Part shown: one piece after another, positions 1-8,560 of the stretch | Layout: the number at the start of each line of letters is the position of its first letter | Position numbering within the stretch: position 1 is the first letter of the stretch | Program-made: the position numbers and the translations under genes | Notes under the pieces: model-generated | Databases searched by the model: none | Told to the model about the DNA's origin: nothing | The model's input: only the letters and a program-made list of their open reading frames with translations | Assembly (NCBI GenBank): GCA_964480525.1 | Contig: CAYZOV010000004.1 | Location: forward strand, 1 to 64,000 | Origin: JAAZZIT01 sp964480525 | Lineage (GTDB): Bacteria > Bacillota > Clostridia > Oscillospirales > Ruminococcaceae | Length of the DNA: 64,000 bases | Reading direction: 5' to 3'

Positions 1-2
1 TG

Positions 3-896
3 GGCGTTCGTGAGGGCGTTGAAGAGGACGGCAACAAGAAAAACAAGGCTGACTTTGTTTTGTGGTTTACAAAGTCCAAATTTGACGACCAGGAGCTAAA
101 GTGGAACTCCCCGTGGGGCGTGGGATATCCGGGCTGGCACATCGAATGTTCGTGCATTTCAATGAAGCATTTGGGCGAATATTTGGACATACATTGCGGC
201 GGAATTGACAACGCTTTTCCCCACCACACAAACGAAATCGCCCAGAGTGAGGCGTATCTCGGCCACGAATGGTGCAATTATTGGTTCCACGTTCATCATT
301 TGAACACAAATAGTGGCAAAATGTCTAAATCAAAGGGCGAATTTTTAACCGTTTCGCTTTTGGAAAGCAAAGGTTACGACCCGCTTGTTTACAGATTTTT
401 CTGCTTAAATTCCCATTATAGAAAATCTTTGGTATTTTCCTACGAAAACCTTGACAACGCTAAAATTGCGTATAACAAAATAATTGCAAAAATTGCTACA
501 TTTGTAAACGACGCAAACGGAGAAATTGATAAAGAAAGTTTTGAAAAACTTTACGAAAACTTTAAAAACGCACTTGATAACGATTTGAACACATCTCTTG
601 CTGTAACTGCACTTTATGACGTGCTTAAAGCCGAGGTGAACGCTGTCACAAAGGTTGCGTTAATTAAGGAATTTGACAAAGTACTGTCCCTTGATTTGCT
701 TGATAAGGCGAAAAACTACGGAACAGACGAGGTTTCACAAGAAATACCGAGTGAAGTTATGGCGCTTGTTGAGGAAAGAAAACAAGCCAGAGCCGACAAG
801 AATTTTGCTCTTGCGGATAGCTTGCGTGACAAAATTTCAGAACTTGGCTATGTTATAAAAGAAACAAGACAAGGAACAGAAATTACTAAAAAGTAA
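3..896 (+). CDS. cysS: Cysteinyl-tRNA synthetase, C-terminal part (5' end outside window)
   Basis: Class I aminoacyl-tRNA synthetase that charges tRNA-Cys in the cytoplasm. The reading frame is open from base 3, so about 297 C-terminal residues are visible and the start lies beyond the window. Visible hallmarks are WHIECS and GGIDNAFPHHTNE, which carry zinc-ligand Cys and His residues in this family, and the KMSKSKG loop near visible residue 105. An alpha-helical anticodon-binding region follows, ending in the Lys/Arg-rich tail ARADKNFALADSLRDKI typical of CysRS. The next gene starts 26 bases downstream, suggesting co-transcription. The family call is secure. Confidence 0.97.
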   Translation, partial: GVREGVEEDGNKKNKADFVLWFTKSKFDDQELKWNSPWGVGYPGWHIECSCISMKHLGEYLDIHCGGIDNAFPHHTNEIAQSEAYLGHEWCNYWFHVHHLNTNSGKMSKSKGEFLTVSLLESKGYDPLVYRFFCLNSHYRKSLVFSYENLDNAKIAYNKIIAKIATFVNDANGEIDKESFEKLYENFKNALDNDLNTSLAVTALYDVLKAEVNAVTKVALIKEFDKVLSLDLLDKAKNYGTDEVSQEIPSEVMALVEERKQARADKNFALADSLRDKISELGYVIKETRQGTEITKK

Positions 897-921
897 AATT
901 GTAATTAAGAAAGGATTAAAC

Positions 922-1758
922 ATGGATAAAGTACCTATGTCCAAAAAGACGAAAACCTACCAAACGGTTTTCAAATTTGCCCTTGTAATTTTTGCGTTTT
1001 TTGTTGTTTTCAGCATACTAATGGTGCCGTTTATGGACAGCAAAATCGATTATTCTAAGGCGGAATTTATTCAGGAAAACGTGCCGTCAGACGACGCAAC
1101 GGTGGTTGTTTTTGAAACAACCGAAGGCACTTTCAAGGCGGTTTTGTACGAAAACGAAGCGCCAAAGTATTGCAAATATTTTAAAAATCTGGTAAAAGAC
1201 GGCTATTTTGACGACACCTACGTTTGCACGATTATAAAAAATTCAGACGGTCAAAACGGCGGTTTTATCGGGGGAAGCAAGACAAAAGACGGTATGTCAA
1301 ACGACGATACGAACACAAAAATGACAAAAATTGAGGTTTCAGAGAGCCTTTTGCCAATAAAAGGAAGCCTTTGTTCCCTTGTTAAACAGAAAGGTTTGTT
1401 TACAAATGCAAAAGCCGGGTCGGTGGTGACGTTTTTAAACGACGTAACCGACACGGCGGAGCTTGAAAAAAATCTGGCTGAAAACGGCGACGCCAACGGG
1501 TTGTCCCGTGTCACGGACGTTTTCAAAACCTACGGAGGTGTGCCGAACTATGTCCAAATGTACACGATTTTCGGTCAGGTTTACGACGGTTGGGAAACTT
1601 ATGACAAAATCGTGAACAGTCAAATCGTTGACGAGGGCAAATCTGATGACGACGGCAAAAATTATTCACCGAAAGATGATATAAAATTCATAAAAGTTTA
1701 TCTGTCAACATACGGCGAACAAAAGGAAAACGGCTATAATTTAAGCCTGAAAAACTAA
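922..1758 (+). CDS. Membrane-anchored cyclophilin-type peptidyl-prolyl isomerase
   Basis: Predicted peptidyl-prolyl cis-trans isomerase that would act on exported proteins outside the membrane. The 278-residue product has a cytoplasmic basic start, one transmembrane anchor (about residues 18-36, FALVIFAFFVVFSILMVPF) and then a cyclophilin-like domain beginning VVVFETTEGTFKAVLYENEA, followed by the NLV..GYFD and GGF.GG elements of the family. It is more divergent than standard PpiA proteins, and the catalytic Arg/Phe residues cannot be placed confidently. The start is supported by GAAAGGA eight bases upstream of the ATG. It follows cysS by 26 bases. Confidence 0.8.
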   Translation: MDKVPMSKKTKTYQTVFKFALVIFAFFVVFSILMVPFMDSKIDYSKAEFIQENVPSDDATVVVFETTEGTFKAVLYENEAPKYCKYFKNLVKDGYFDDTYVCTIIKNSDGQNGGFIGGSKTKDGMSNDDTNTKMTKIEVSESLLPIKGSLCSLVKQKGLFTNAKAGSVVTFLNDVTDTAELEKNLAENGDANGLSRVTDVFKTYGGVPNYVQMYTIFGQVYDGWETYDKIVNSQIVDEGKSDDDGKNYSPKDDIKFIKVYLSTYGEQKENGYNLSLKN

Positions 1759-1792
1759 ACCTTTTTAAATAATGTTGAAAGGGAAGTATACA

Positions 1793-2956
1793 ATGAACGG
1801 AAAACATTTGAATTTTAATCAAAGGTTACAAATCGAAACGCTGTATAACGTTGGCAAAAATCAAAGAGAAATAGCAAAGTATATTGGCTGTTCTCAATCT
1901 ACGATTTCTCACGAACTTAAAAGGGGCGAATATATGCACCTTAATTCCGACTTTACATATTCAAAAAGATATTCGCCACAGTTTGCAGAGAAAAAGTATA
2001 GACAACACTTAAAGAATAAAGGACCACAACTTAAAATTGACAGAGATGTTGAATTATCTAATTTTGTTAAAGCTAAAATTGGTCAAGAAAATCTTTCTCC
2101 GAGGGCAACTATTAAAGAAATTGAGCGTCAAGGCGTATCATTTAAATCTCATATATCACACACAACTCTTTACAGATATATGGAAGAAGGCATAATTGCT
2201 AATACTACAGATAATATTAAATCGGACTTTCAAGCAATATGGAATATAATCGACATTAATGATAGCGTTGTAAAAGCACGTTGTTCAAAATGTGAGAATA
2301 TTTGTTCTTTTGAAGAAAATCATTATTATAAGTATTGTCCTGAGTGTGGAACAAAAATGTGTAAGAAAAAAAGTGAGATGACTTGGTATGATATTGAAAA
2401 GAACAAAGACAAATTTCAAATTGGTGATGAAATCAAATGTCAGCTTAATAACGGAGCAGTCGCATACGCAGTTGTTGCTGCTACAAATTTTTACGATACT
2501 AATCAAATAGTTTTTGTTTTTAAGGACTGTATTGGCGATAAAAAAATAATGAACGAAAAAGCAATTAATGATGGTGGATGGCGTGATTGCAAAATACGAA
2601 AATATATTAATAAAGAAATTTACAGCTTATTACCTAAAGATTTAAAAGAAGTTATAAAACCTAGAATTATAGAGCAAAAAGAAATTGATGAGGTATATAC
2701 GTCAGAAGATTATTTGTGGCTTTTATCTGATACGGAAGTGTTTGGGTACAACAACAGTATAAATATTGGCGACTCGCAGTTTCCATTATTTCTTAATAAT
2801 AGCTATATAAAAAAATGTATGAATGGAAAAGAGTGTGGATATTGGTTACGTTCTGAAGATTATCCTGAATGTTTTGGCTTTGTGAATGCAGATGGAAGTT
2901 ACAGTAATCAATATGCGTGTTTTCGTGGTGGAATTGTTGTTGGATTTTTAGTTTAA
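1793..2956 (+). CDS. Chimeric protein: IS30-type HTH + zinc ribbon + DUF6273-like domain
   Basis: Unusual 387-residue protein. Residues 1-130 look like the N-terminus of an IS30-family transposase: an HTH_38-type helix-turn-helix (NFNQRLQIETLYNVGKNQRE, then GCSQSTISHELKRG) and the following linker. The DDE catalytic core is absent. A four-cysteine zinc ribbon follows (CSKCENIC..., then YKYCPECGTKMC, about residues 163-195). The C-terminal ~190 residues resemble DUF6273, with WRDCKIRKYIN, YLWLLSDTEVFG, YWLRSE and VNADGSYS. I chose the ATG at 1793, with AAAGGGAAG upstream, over an in-frame ATG at 1772 that lacks a spaced ribosome site. Function is unknown; DNA binding is plausible, transposition is not. 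No inverted repeats flank it. Confidence 0.75.
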   Translation: MNGKHLNFNQRLQIETLYNVGKNQREIAKYIGCSQSTISHELKRGEYMHLNSDFTYSKRYSPQFAEKKYRQHLKNKGPQLKIDRDVELSNFVKAKIGQENLSPRATIKEIERQGVSFKSHISHTTLYRYMEEGIIANTTDNIKSDFQAIWNIIDINDSVVKARCSKCENICSFEENHYYKYCPECGTKMCKKKSEMTWYDIEKNKDKFQIGDEIKCQLNNGAVAYAVVAATNFYDTNQIVFVFKDCIGDKKIMNEKAINDGGWRDCKIRKYINKEIYSLLPKDLKEVIKPRIIEQKEIDEVYTSEDYLWLLSDTEVFGYNNSINIGDSQFPLFLNNSYIKKCMNGKECGYWLRSEDYPECFGFVNADGSYSNQYACFRGGIVVGFLV

Positions 2957-2978
2957 ATTAATTTTGAAAAGAAATCAC

Positions 2979-3040
2979 GTTTTTACAAAAATAATTTGTC
3001 CGATTAAGGACGTATATTCGGAGGTAATTAAAACGGCTGG
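2979..3040 (+). repeat. Second copy of the xylA leader (copy A)
   Basis: Bases 2991-3026 are identical to 4525-4560, directly upstream of xylA, including the GGAGG ribosome site. Similarity extends about 10 bases on each side with one-base indels in A-runs and an ATG-to-ACG change at the start-codon position. No promoter is visible for this copy. Seen directly in the sequence. Confidence 0.95.
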
Positions 3041-3143
3041 GCATATATATTACAAGTTCGGTTTTACGCGCATGATTGGAAGAATCAGCGAGGAATATCA
3101 GGGCGACTGCTACGAATATGGTTTGTATTTGAAAACTGTTTAG
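3033..3143 (+). pseudogene. Gene remnant downstream of the duplicated xylA leader (possible GNAT tail)
   Basis: A 36-codon open frame begins with ACG GCT, where xylA has ATG GCT, and ends at TAG 3141. After two codons it no longer matches xylA. The piece HIYYKFGFTRMIGRISEEY is reminiscent of the last strand-helix-strand of GNAT acetyltransferases, where an alternating-aromatic YYKFGF motif is common. The acetyltransferase link is weak. No normal start codon exists in frame after the ribosome site except ATT at 3027. It is best read as debris of a rearrangement. Confidence 0.5.
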
Positions 3144-3210
3144 TAGAATGTAAATAATTTGAAATAACATCTTTTTTGAAAGTTTTTAATCTATTGTAAT
3201 AACTAAAAAA

Positions 3211-3253
3211 GTGCCGAGAATCTAAACTTAAAAAGATTCCGGCACATTTTTTT
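3211..3253 (+). terminator. Rho-independent terminator (rightward)
   Basis: Stem GTGCCG-A-GAATCT with AGATTC-CGGCAC (one bulged A), followed by ATTTTTTT. It closes the accessory patch 1793-3143. Confidence 0.85.
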
Positions 3254-3257
3254 GCAA

Positions 3258-3289
3258 TAAAAAAACACGATAGTTAAAAAACTATCGTG
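3258..3289 (-). terminator. Terminator of the tRNA gene
   Basis: Perfect 10-bp hairpin CACGATAGTT-AAAA-AACTATCGTG. Read leftward it is followed by a T-run (A-run at 3258-3265 on the plus strand). It lies just past the CCA end of the tRNA. Confidence 0.9.
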
Positions 3290-3294
3290 CCAAT

Positions 3295-3370
<76 letters not shown>

Positions 3371-3407
3371 ATAAATATTATCCAAACCTCTCGCTTGGTA
3401 CTAAATT

Positions 3408-3436
3408 ATTATATCACAAACTTTTTCACTTGTCAA
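3408..3436 (-). promoter_or_regulatory. Promoter of tRNA-fMet
   Basis: Minus strand TTGACA (3436-3431), 17-bp spacer, TATAAT (3413-3408): a perfect sigma-A consensus about 40 bases before the tRNA. Confidence 0.92.
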
Positions 3437-3540
3437 CCCCTTTTTTAAAATTTCTCAAAAATTTTTTTGTTCTCTTTCACTCAACATTTAATATAGTATA
3501 TCCGCCTCAAAAAAATTTATCCGTTTAAAGCAAAAAAGTG

Positions 3541-3569
3541 TTGACAATCATAAAAAATAGGTGTAAAAT
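3541..3569 (+). promoter_or_regulatory. Promoter of tyrA
   Basis: TTGACA (3541-3546), 17-bp spacer, TAAAAT (3564-3569), about 34 bases before the start codon. Confidence 0.85.
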
Positions 3570-3602
3570 TAACTTGATAAATAACTAAAAGGAGCGTTTA
3601 AC

Positions 3603-4442
3603 GTGAAAATTGCAATCGTCGGACTTGGGCTAATCGGTGGCTCGCTCGCAAAGGCTATTAAGAAAAATACCCACCATACCTGCTACGCTATCGATATAAA
3701 TAAACAAACCATACTTTCGGCTGTTTCGCAGGAGGCTATCGACGGCGAAATTACGCCTGCCGAACTTTCTTGTTGCGACCTGACAATCGTCTGCCTTTAT
3801 CCGCAGGCAACTGTTAAATTTATCACCGAAAATGTGCAGTTTTTCAAAAAAAATAGCATAGTTATCGACAGTTGCGGAATTAAACAGGCAATTGTTGACG
3901 GTTGCGAAAAAATTTTAACGGATAACAACGTGAACTTTATCGGCTGTCACCCAATGGCAGGTAGGGAATTTTCGGGATTTGATTATGCCGTGGATAACCT
4001 TTTTGATAAGGCTAGTTTTATCGTGGCAAAAACCGAAAACACCGACCCGACGGCTCTTGAAGTTGTAAAAAACCTTGCTCTTGAAATCGGTTTTCGCAAG
4101 GTGGTTATTTCAACCCCCGAAGAACACGACCGTGTAATTGCGTTTACAAGCCAGCTTGCTCATATTGTGTCAAGCGCTTATGTAAAATCGCCGTCGCTTA
4201 TGAACCAATCGGGTTTTTCAGCGGGGAGCTTTAAGGACTTGACCCGTGTTGCAAAACTCAACGAGGATATGTGGACAAGCCTTTTTATGCTTAACAAAAA
4301 TCCCCTTGTTGACGAAATTTCCCACATTATCGACCGACTTTCAGAGTACAAAACCGCTCTTGAAACCGACGACGCCCAAACTTTGCATACGCTTTTAAAA
4401 CAGGGCAGGGAATTAAAGGAAAAATCTAACGAAAGCTTTTAA
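3603..4442 (+). CDS. tyrA: Prephenate dehydrogenase
   Basis: Oxidises prephenate to 4-hydroxyphenylpyruvate in tyrosine synthesis, using NAD(P)+. The 279-residue product starts with a Rossmann fold (MKIAIVGLGLIGGSLAKAIK) and has the family signature CHPMAGREFSGFDYA near residue 120, followed by the all-helical dimerisation domain. There is no C-terminal ACT domain, so it is the short form. Start is GTG with AAAGGAG about 7 bases upstream. It is preceded by its own promoter and followed by the xylA promoter, so it appears monocistronic. No other aromatic-pathway gene lies nearby. Confidence 0.95.
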   Translation: MKIAIVGLGLIGGSLAKAIKKNTHHTCYAIDINKQTILSAVSQEAIDGEITPAELSCCDLTIVCLYPQATVKFITENVQFFKKNSIVIDSCGIKQAIVDGCEKILTDNNVNFIGCHPMAGREFSGFDYAVDNLFDKASFIVAKTENTDPTALEVVKNLALEIGFRKVVISTPEEHDRVIAFTSQLAHIVSSAYVKSPSLMNQSGFSAGSFKDLTRVAKLNEDMWTSLFMLNKNPLVDEISHIIDRLSEYKTALETDDAQTLHTLLKQGRELKEKSNESF

Positions 4443-4470
4443 ATTTTTCCATATATCGCCTAAAAAACTA

Positions 4471-4500
4471 TTGACAAACACCCCACTTTTGTAGTATTAT
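4471..4500 (+). promoter_or_regulatory. Promoter of xylA
   Basis: TTGACA (4471-4476), 18-bp spacer, TATTAT (4495-4500). The transcript would start near 4507, giving a roughly 60-nt leader. Confidence 0.82.
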
Positions 4501-4511
4501 AAATATGTAAT

Positions 4512-4569
4512 CGTTTTACAAAAAATAATTTGTCCGATTAAGGACGTATATTCGGAGGTATTAAAATGG
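4512..4569 (+). repeat. xylA leader (copy B of the duplicated element)
   Basis: Bases 4525-4560 repeat exactly at 2991-3026. Inside it TCCGA (4532-4536) can pair with TCGGA (4552-4556), the latter overlapping the GGAGG ribosome site; an alternative GTCC/GGAC pairing excludes it. This could modulate translation, but that is inference from the sequence alone. Confidence 0.8.
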
Positions 4570-5891
4570 CTGAATTTTTCAAGGGCATTTCTAAAATCCA
4601 GTACGAAGGCCCAAAATCAACTAACCCACTTGCATTCAAGTATTACAACCCAGATGAGGTTATCTGCGGTAAAACTATGAGAGAACAGCTCAAATTTGCT
4701 CTTTCATGGTGGCATACTATGGGTGGCGACGGAACAGATATGTTCGGTTGCGGTACAACTGACAAATCATGGGGCGAAACAACTCCCGAAGCTATTGCAA
4801 AAGCTAAGGTAAACGTTGCTTTTGAACTTATGGACAAACTTTCAATCGACTATTTCTGCTACCACGACCGTGACCTTTCACCGGAGTACGGCTCACTTGC
4901 TGAAACTAACGCAAAGTTTGACGAAATCGTAGATTACGTTGCTGAAATGATGAAACTAAACCCTAGCAAAAAGCTCCTTTGGGGTACTGCAAAATGTTTT
5001 GACCACCCAAGATATATGCACGGTGCAGGCACATCACCAAGTGCTGACGTTTTCGCTTATGCTGCCGCACAGATTAAAAAGGCTGTTGATTCTACAATCA
5101 AGCTCGGTGGTAAGGGTTATGTTTTCTGGGGTGGACGTGAAGGCTACGAAACACTTCTCAACACAAATATGGCTCTTGAACAGGACAATATGGCTAGACT
5201 TATGAGAATGACTGTTGACTATGCTCGTTCAAAGGGCTACACAGGTGATTTCTATATCGAACCAAAGCCAAAGGAGCCTACAAAGCACCAGTACGACTTT
5301 GACACAGCAACGGTTCTCGGATTTTTGAGAAAATACGGTCTTGAAAATGACTTCAAAATGAATATCGAAGCTAACCACGCAACACTTGCACAGCATACAT
5401 TCCAGCACGAACTTCGTGTTGCCCGTGACAACGGCGTGTTCGGTTCAATCGACGCTAACCAGGGCGATATGCTCCTCGGTTGGGATACAGACCAGTTCCC
5501 GACAAACGTTTATGACGCTGCACTTTGTATGTACGAAGTTCTCAAAGCAGGCGGTTTCACAAACGGCGGTCTTAACTTTGACTCAAAGGCTAGACGTGGT
5601 TCGTACACAATGGAAGATATTTTCTACAGCTACATTGCAGGTATGGATACATTTGCTCTCGGTCTTAGAATTGCCGCTAAGATGATTGAGGACGGCAGAC
5701 TTGACAAGTTTGTTGAGGATAGATACGCTTCGTGGAATACAGGTATCGGCGCTGATATTATTTCAGGCAAGGCTACTATGGAAGACCTTGAAAAGTACGC
5801 TCTCGAAAAGGGCGAAGTTGTTGACAGCCTTACATCAGGCAGACAGGAAATGCTCGAAAGCATTCTCAACAGCATTATGTTCACAATCTAA
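4566..5891 (+). CDS. xylA: Xylose isomerase
   Basis: Converts D-xylose to D-xylulose (and glucose to fructose in vitro) in the cytoplasm. The 441-residue length fits the class II enzymes of Firmicutes and gut bacteria. Family residues are visible: YFCYHDRDLSPE (catalytic His and Asp near residue 100), the metal-binding IEPKPKEPTKHQYD and NIEANHATLAQHTFQHEL, and SIDANQGDMLLGWDTDQFP. It stands alone, with no xylulokinase or XylR next to it. Its codon use (many GCT, CTC, AAG) suggests high expression, unlike the plainer neighbours. Confidence 0.98.
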   Translation: MAEFFKGISKIQYEGPKSTNPLAFKYYNPDEVICGKTMREQLKFALSWWHTMGGDGTDMFGCGTTDKSWGETTPEAIAKAKVNVAFELMDKLSIDYFCYHDRDLSPEYGSLAETNAKFDEIVDYVAEMMKLNPSKKLLWGTAKCFDHPRYMHGAGTSPSADVFAYAAAQIKKAVDSTIKLGGKGYVFWGGREGYETLLNTNMALEQDNMARLMRMTVDYARSKGYTGDFYIEPKPKEPTKHQYDFDTATVLGFLRKYGLENDFKMNIEANHATLAQHTFQHELRVARDNGVFGSIDANQGDMLLGWDTDQFPTNVYDAALCMYEVLKAGGFTNGGLNFDSKARRGSYTMEDIFYSYIAGMDTFALGLRIAAKMIEDGRLDKFVEDRYASWNTGIGADIISGKATMEDLEKYALEKGEVVDSLTSGRQEMLESILNSIMFTI

Positions 5892-5918
5892 CGATAACTA
5901 CTTATTATTCCTTCATTT

Positions 5919-5956
5919 CCCACTCTCGGAAAATCTTTTTCGGGGGTGGGTTTTCC
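5919..5956 (+). terminator. Terminator of xylA
   Basis: CCCAC...GTGGG outer stem with an inner GGAAAA/TTTTTC pairing, followed by TTTTCC. Confidence 0.65.
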
Positions 5957-5966
5957 ATAACCGAAA

Positions 5967-5998
5967 AACCCTTCGACATTTGCCGAAGGGTTCTTTTT
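5967..5998 (-). terminator. Bidirectional terminator between xylA and copA
   Basis: AACCCTTCG-8 nt-CGAAGGGTT with T-rich tails on both sides; serves leftward copA and backs up xylA. The copA stop codon lies at its edge. Confidence 0.85.
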
Positions 5999-8222
5999 AA
6001 CCGTCTAATTTAACTTTTCTTAACCTTAATGCGTTTGTTACCACCGAAAATGATGACAAACTCATTGCCGCCGCACCAATCATCGGATTTAACAAAGGTC
6101 CGCCGAAAGCGTACAAAATACCACACGCAACAGGAATACCTAAGCTGTTGTAACAAAACGCCCAAAACAGATTTTGCTTGATGTTTTTCATCGTTGCATA
6201 CGAAAGCCTGAACGCCTTGCATACGTCCAAAAGGTCGCTTTTCACCAAAACAAGGTCTGCACTTTCGATTGCCACGTCGGTTCCCGAACCTATGGCAATT
6301 CCCACGTCTGCCTGCGTCAAAGCCGGTGCGTCATTTATTCCGTCACCAACCATAGCCACCACCTGTCCGCCTTGTTGCAAATCCTTTATAACCTGCGCTT
6401 TTTGGTCGGGCAAAACGTTTGCGATAACCCTGTCAACCCCCACTTGCTTCGCAACCGCCTGTGCGGATTTTTCGTTGTCGCCCGTGAGCATTACAGTTTC
6501 TATTCCAAGACTTTTCAGAATTTTAATCGCTTCAAAACTTGTTTCCTTAACCGTGTCGCTTATTCCCAAACAACCAACGGCTCTGCCACCCACGGCAACC
6601 ACCGAAACGGTCATGCCTTTTGCCGTCATCAAAGCAATTTTTTCTTCAATTTCCGAAACTTCTACTCTCGAAGCCTTGATAAAATCTTCCTTTGCAATAA
6701 CCACACGTCTGCCGTAAATTTCGCCCTCAATTCCGTTTCCTGCAAGGTTTTTTGAATTTTCAGCCTGCAAAATTTCAACGCCCTGTTCTCTTGCAAAATC
6801 CACAATTGCCTTTGCCACAGGGTGAATTGACGTGCTTTCAAGAGTTCCCGCAAGGGTCAGAATTTCATTTTGCGAAACCCCACTCACAGCGTAAATTTCC
6901 GAAACGGACATTTCGCCTTTGGTGATTGTTCCCGTCTTGTCGAAAACTACGGTCTTAACTTTTTTTGTGTTCTCCAAAGCCTGTGCGTTTCTGAACAAAA
7001 GACCGTTTTCCGCACCTTTTCCCGTTGCGGTGATTATCGCCGTCGGCGTCGCAAGTCCCAACGCACATGGACACGCAATTACAAGCACGCTTATGAAAAT
7101 TTTAAGGCTTAATTCAAAATCTTTCGTGGCTATAAACCAAATAACACCTGCCGCCAACGCAATGGCGATTACGCAGTTTACGAAAACTCCTGCCACCTTG
7201 TCCGCAAGCTTCGCAATAGGTGCTTTTGAACCGCTTGCTTCCTCGACCATTGTTATAATTTTTCCTAAAGACGTTTCCGCCCCCGTGCCTGACACAACGC
7301 AAATAACTTTGCCGTTTAAATTAAGCGTTCCCGCAAAAATTTTGTCGCCCGCAGATTTTTCCACAGGCAAACTTTCGCCCGTCAGCATTGCTTCGTCAAC
7401 GGTGGTTGTTCCGTTTTCTATTATACCGTCGCAACAAAAACTTTCGGACGGCAAAACCACAACTTTGTCGCCTACAACAAGTTCTTCGGTGGAAATCTCC
7501 ACCTCAACGCCGTTTCGCAAAACCCTCGCTGTGCTGGGGGATAATTCCACCAGCTTTCGTATTGCTTCGCTTGTTTTGTTTCTTGAATTTGATTCCAAAA
7601 ATTTACCCAAAAGCACCAGAGCAATAATTATCGCCGAACTTTCAAAATATAAATGGTGTACTGCGTGTTCGTCGCCACCAAACAGCTTTACCGTGGAATA
7701 AACGCTGTAAATAAACGCCGACGACGTACCCACAGCCACCAGACTGTCCATGTTCGGGTGAAGCCTGAAAAGTTTTGAAAAACCGCTTGTATAAAACTTG
7801 TACCCCACGCCCATTACAGGAATCGCCAGACACATTTGCAAAATCGCAAAAGCCTTTGGGCTTTTGTCCGCCGTCACAAAAAACGGCAAACCCAACATTG
7901 TACCCATAGAAACGTAAAACAACGGCACAGCAAAAATAAACGCAACAATAAGCTTTATTTTCGCAATTTTCCTCTGTCGCTTTTTTTCTTCCTCACGCTG
8001 TTTTGCTTTCATCTTTTCGTCCACCACAAAAAAGCCTGCTTTTTTAATTGCACCCTCAAGGTCTGCATACGAAACCCTAGTTTCGTCATACTCTATAAAG
8101 GCTTTTTCCGTGGGCAAATTCACGCTTGCGGACACTCCGTCAAGCTTGTTCAACGCCTTTTCACACGCCGACGAACACGCCGCACAGTTCATTCCGCCTA
8201 TAATTAAGGTACGGTTAATCAT
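5997..8222 (-). CDS. copA: Copper-exporting P1B-type ATPase
   Basis: Exports Cu(I) across the membrane using ATP. The 741-residue product has one N-terminal heavy-metal domain with GMNCAACSSAC, then eight predicted membrane helices. P-type motifs occur in order: TGES in the actuator, the metal-site CPC in IACPCALGLATPT, the phosphorylation loop DKTGTITKGE, the SIHPVAKAI His-Pro motif of the nucleotide domain, TGDNEKSA and GDGINDAPAL. CPC with the CxxC domain argues for copper/silver rather than zinc. It is the second gene of a leftward copZ-copA pair separated by 2 bases. Confidence 0.96.
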   Translation of the reverse strand: MINRTLIIGGMNCAACSSACEKALNKLDGVSASVNLPTEKAFIEYDETRVSYADLEGAIKKAGFFVVDEKMKAKQREEEKKRQRKIAKIKLIVAFIFAVPLFYVSMGTMLGLPFFVTADKSPKAFAILQMCLAIPVMGVGYKFYTSGFSKLFRLHPNMDSLVAVGTSSAFIYSVYSTVKLFGGDEHAVHHLYFESSAIIIALVLLGKFLESNSRNKTSEAIRKLVELSPSTARVLRNGVEVEISTEELVVGDKVVVLPSESFCCDGIIENGTTTVDEAMLTGESLPVEKSAGDKIFAGTLNLNGKVICVVSGTGAETSLGKIITMVEEASGSKAPIAKLADKVAGVFVNCVIAIALAAGVIWFIATKDFELSLKIFISVLVIACPCALGLATPTAIITATGKGAENGLLFRNAQALENTKKVKTVVFDKTGTITKGEMSVSEIYAVSGVSQNEILTLAGTLESTSIHPVAKAIVDFAREQGVEILQAENSKNLAGNGIEGEIYGRRVVIAKEDFIKASRVEVSEIEEKIALMTAKGMTVSVVAVGGRAVGCLGISDTVKETSFEAIKILKSLGIETVMLTGDNEKSAQAVAKQVGVDRVIANVLPDQKAQVIKDLQQGGQVVAMVGDGINDAPALTQADVGIAIGSGTDVAIESADLVLVKSDLLDVCKAFRLSYATMKNIKQNLFWAFCYNSLGIPVACGILYAFGGPLLNPMIGAAAMSLSSFSVVTNALRLRKVKLDG

Positions 8223-8224
8223 CG

Positions 8225-8431
8225 TTAAACCACCTCAAAATCTACGTCCCTAACAGCTTTTTTAACTGCGTCAACCACCGACACATCGCTGACCTTAACG
8301 GTCAAAAGGTTCTTTTTTGCACTGGCTTTTGCCTTTACAACCCCCTCAACGCTCATCGCAGCGTTTGCAACCGTCGCTTCACAATGAGAACAGGACATTC
8401 CGTTTACTGTAATATTTACTGTTTTGTTCAT
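8225..8431 (-). CDS. copZ: Copper chaperone CopZ (heavy-metal-associated domain)
   Basis: A 68-residue single HMA domain with the Cu(I) site GMSCSHC and the usual beta-alpha-beta-beta-alpha-beta pattern. It would deliver copper to CopA, encoded 2 bases downstream. AAAGGAG precedes the ATG. No CsoR or CopY regulator gene is in view; the palindrome at 8516-8531 upstream is a candidate regulatory site. Confidence 0.94.
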   Translation of the reverse strand: MNKTVNITVNGMSCSHCEATVANAAMSVEGVVKAKASAKKNLLTVKVSDVSVVDAVKKAVRDVDFEVV

Positions 8432-8515
8432 AACAAAAACTCCTTTTAAATTTTATATATTTCTATTTTACACCATTTTTGTATAATTTACTATAGTTAT
8501 TTGTAAATAATTTTC

Positions 8516-8531
8516 GTTAGCCATGACTAAC
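8516..8531. promoter_or_regulatory. 16-bp inverted repeat between copZ and mazF
   Basis: GTTAGCCATGACTAAC, a palindrome with a single mismatched pair, sits upstream of leftward copZ and directly abuts the weak -35 of mazF. It looks like an operator. TTAG...CTAA half-sites recall metalloregulator boxes, but it does not match the CopY box TACANNTGTA. Confidence 0.5.
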
Positions 8532-8560
8532 TGTCAAATTGTCGTTTAACCGCATATAAT
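8532..8560 (+). promoter_or_regulatory. Probable promoter of mazF
   Basis: Perfect -10 TATAAT at 8555-8560 with a poor -35 (TGTCAA, 17-bp spacer) touching the palindrome; the 90-nt leader holds no antitoxin reading frame. Confidence 0.55.

Noticed and set aside
67..309. Minus-strand frame inside cysS, and many similar long antisense frames (for example 6919-7701 inside copA)
   Set aside because: They mirror genuine coding frames, lack ribosome sites and have no recognisable domains.
1793..2956. A complete IS30 insertion sequence
   Set aside because: The DDE catalytic domain is missing and no terminal inverted repeats flank the gene.
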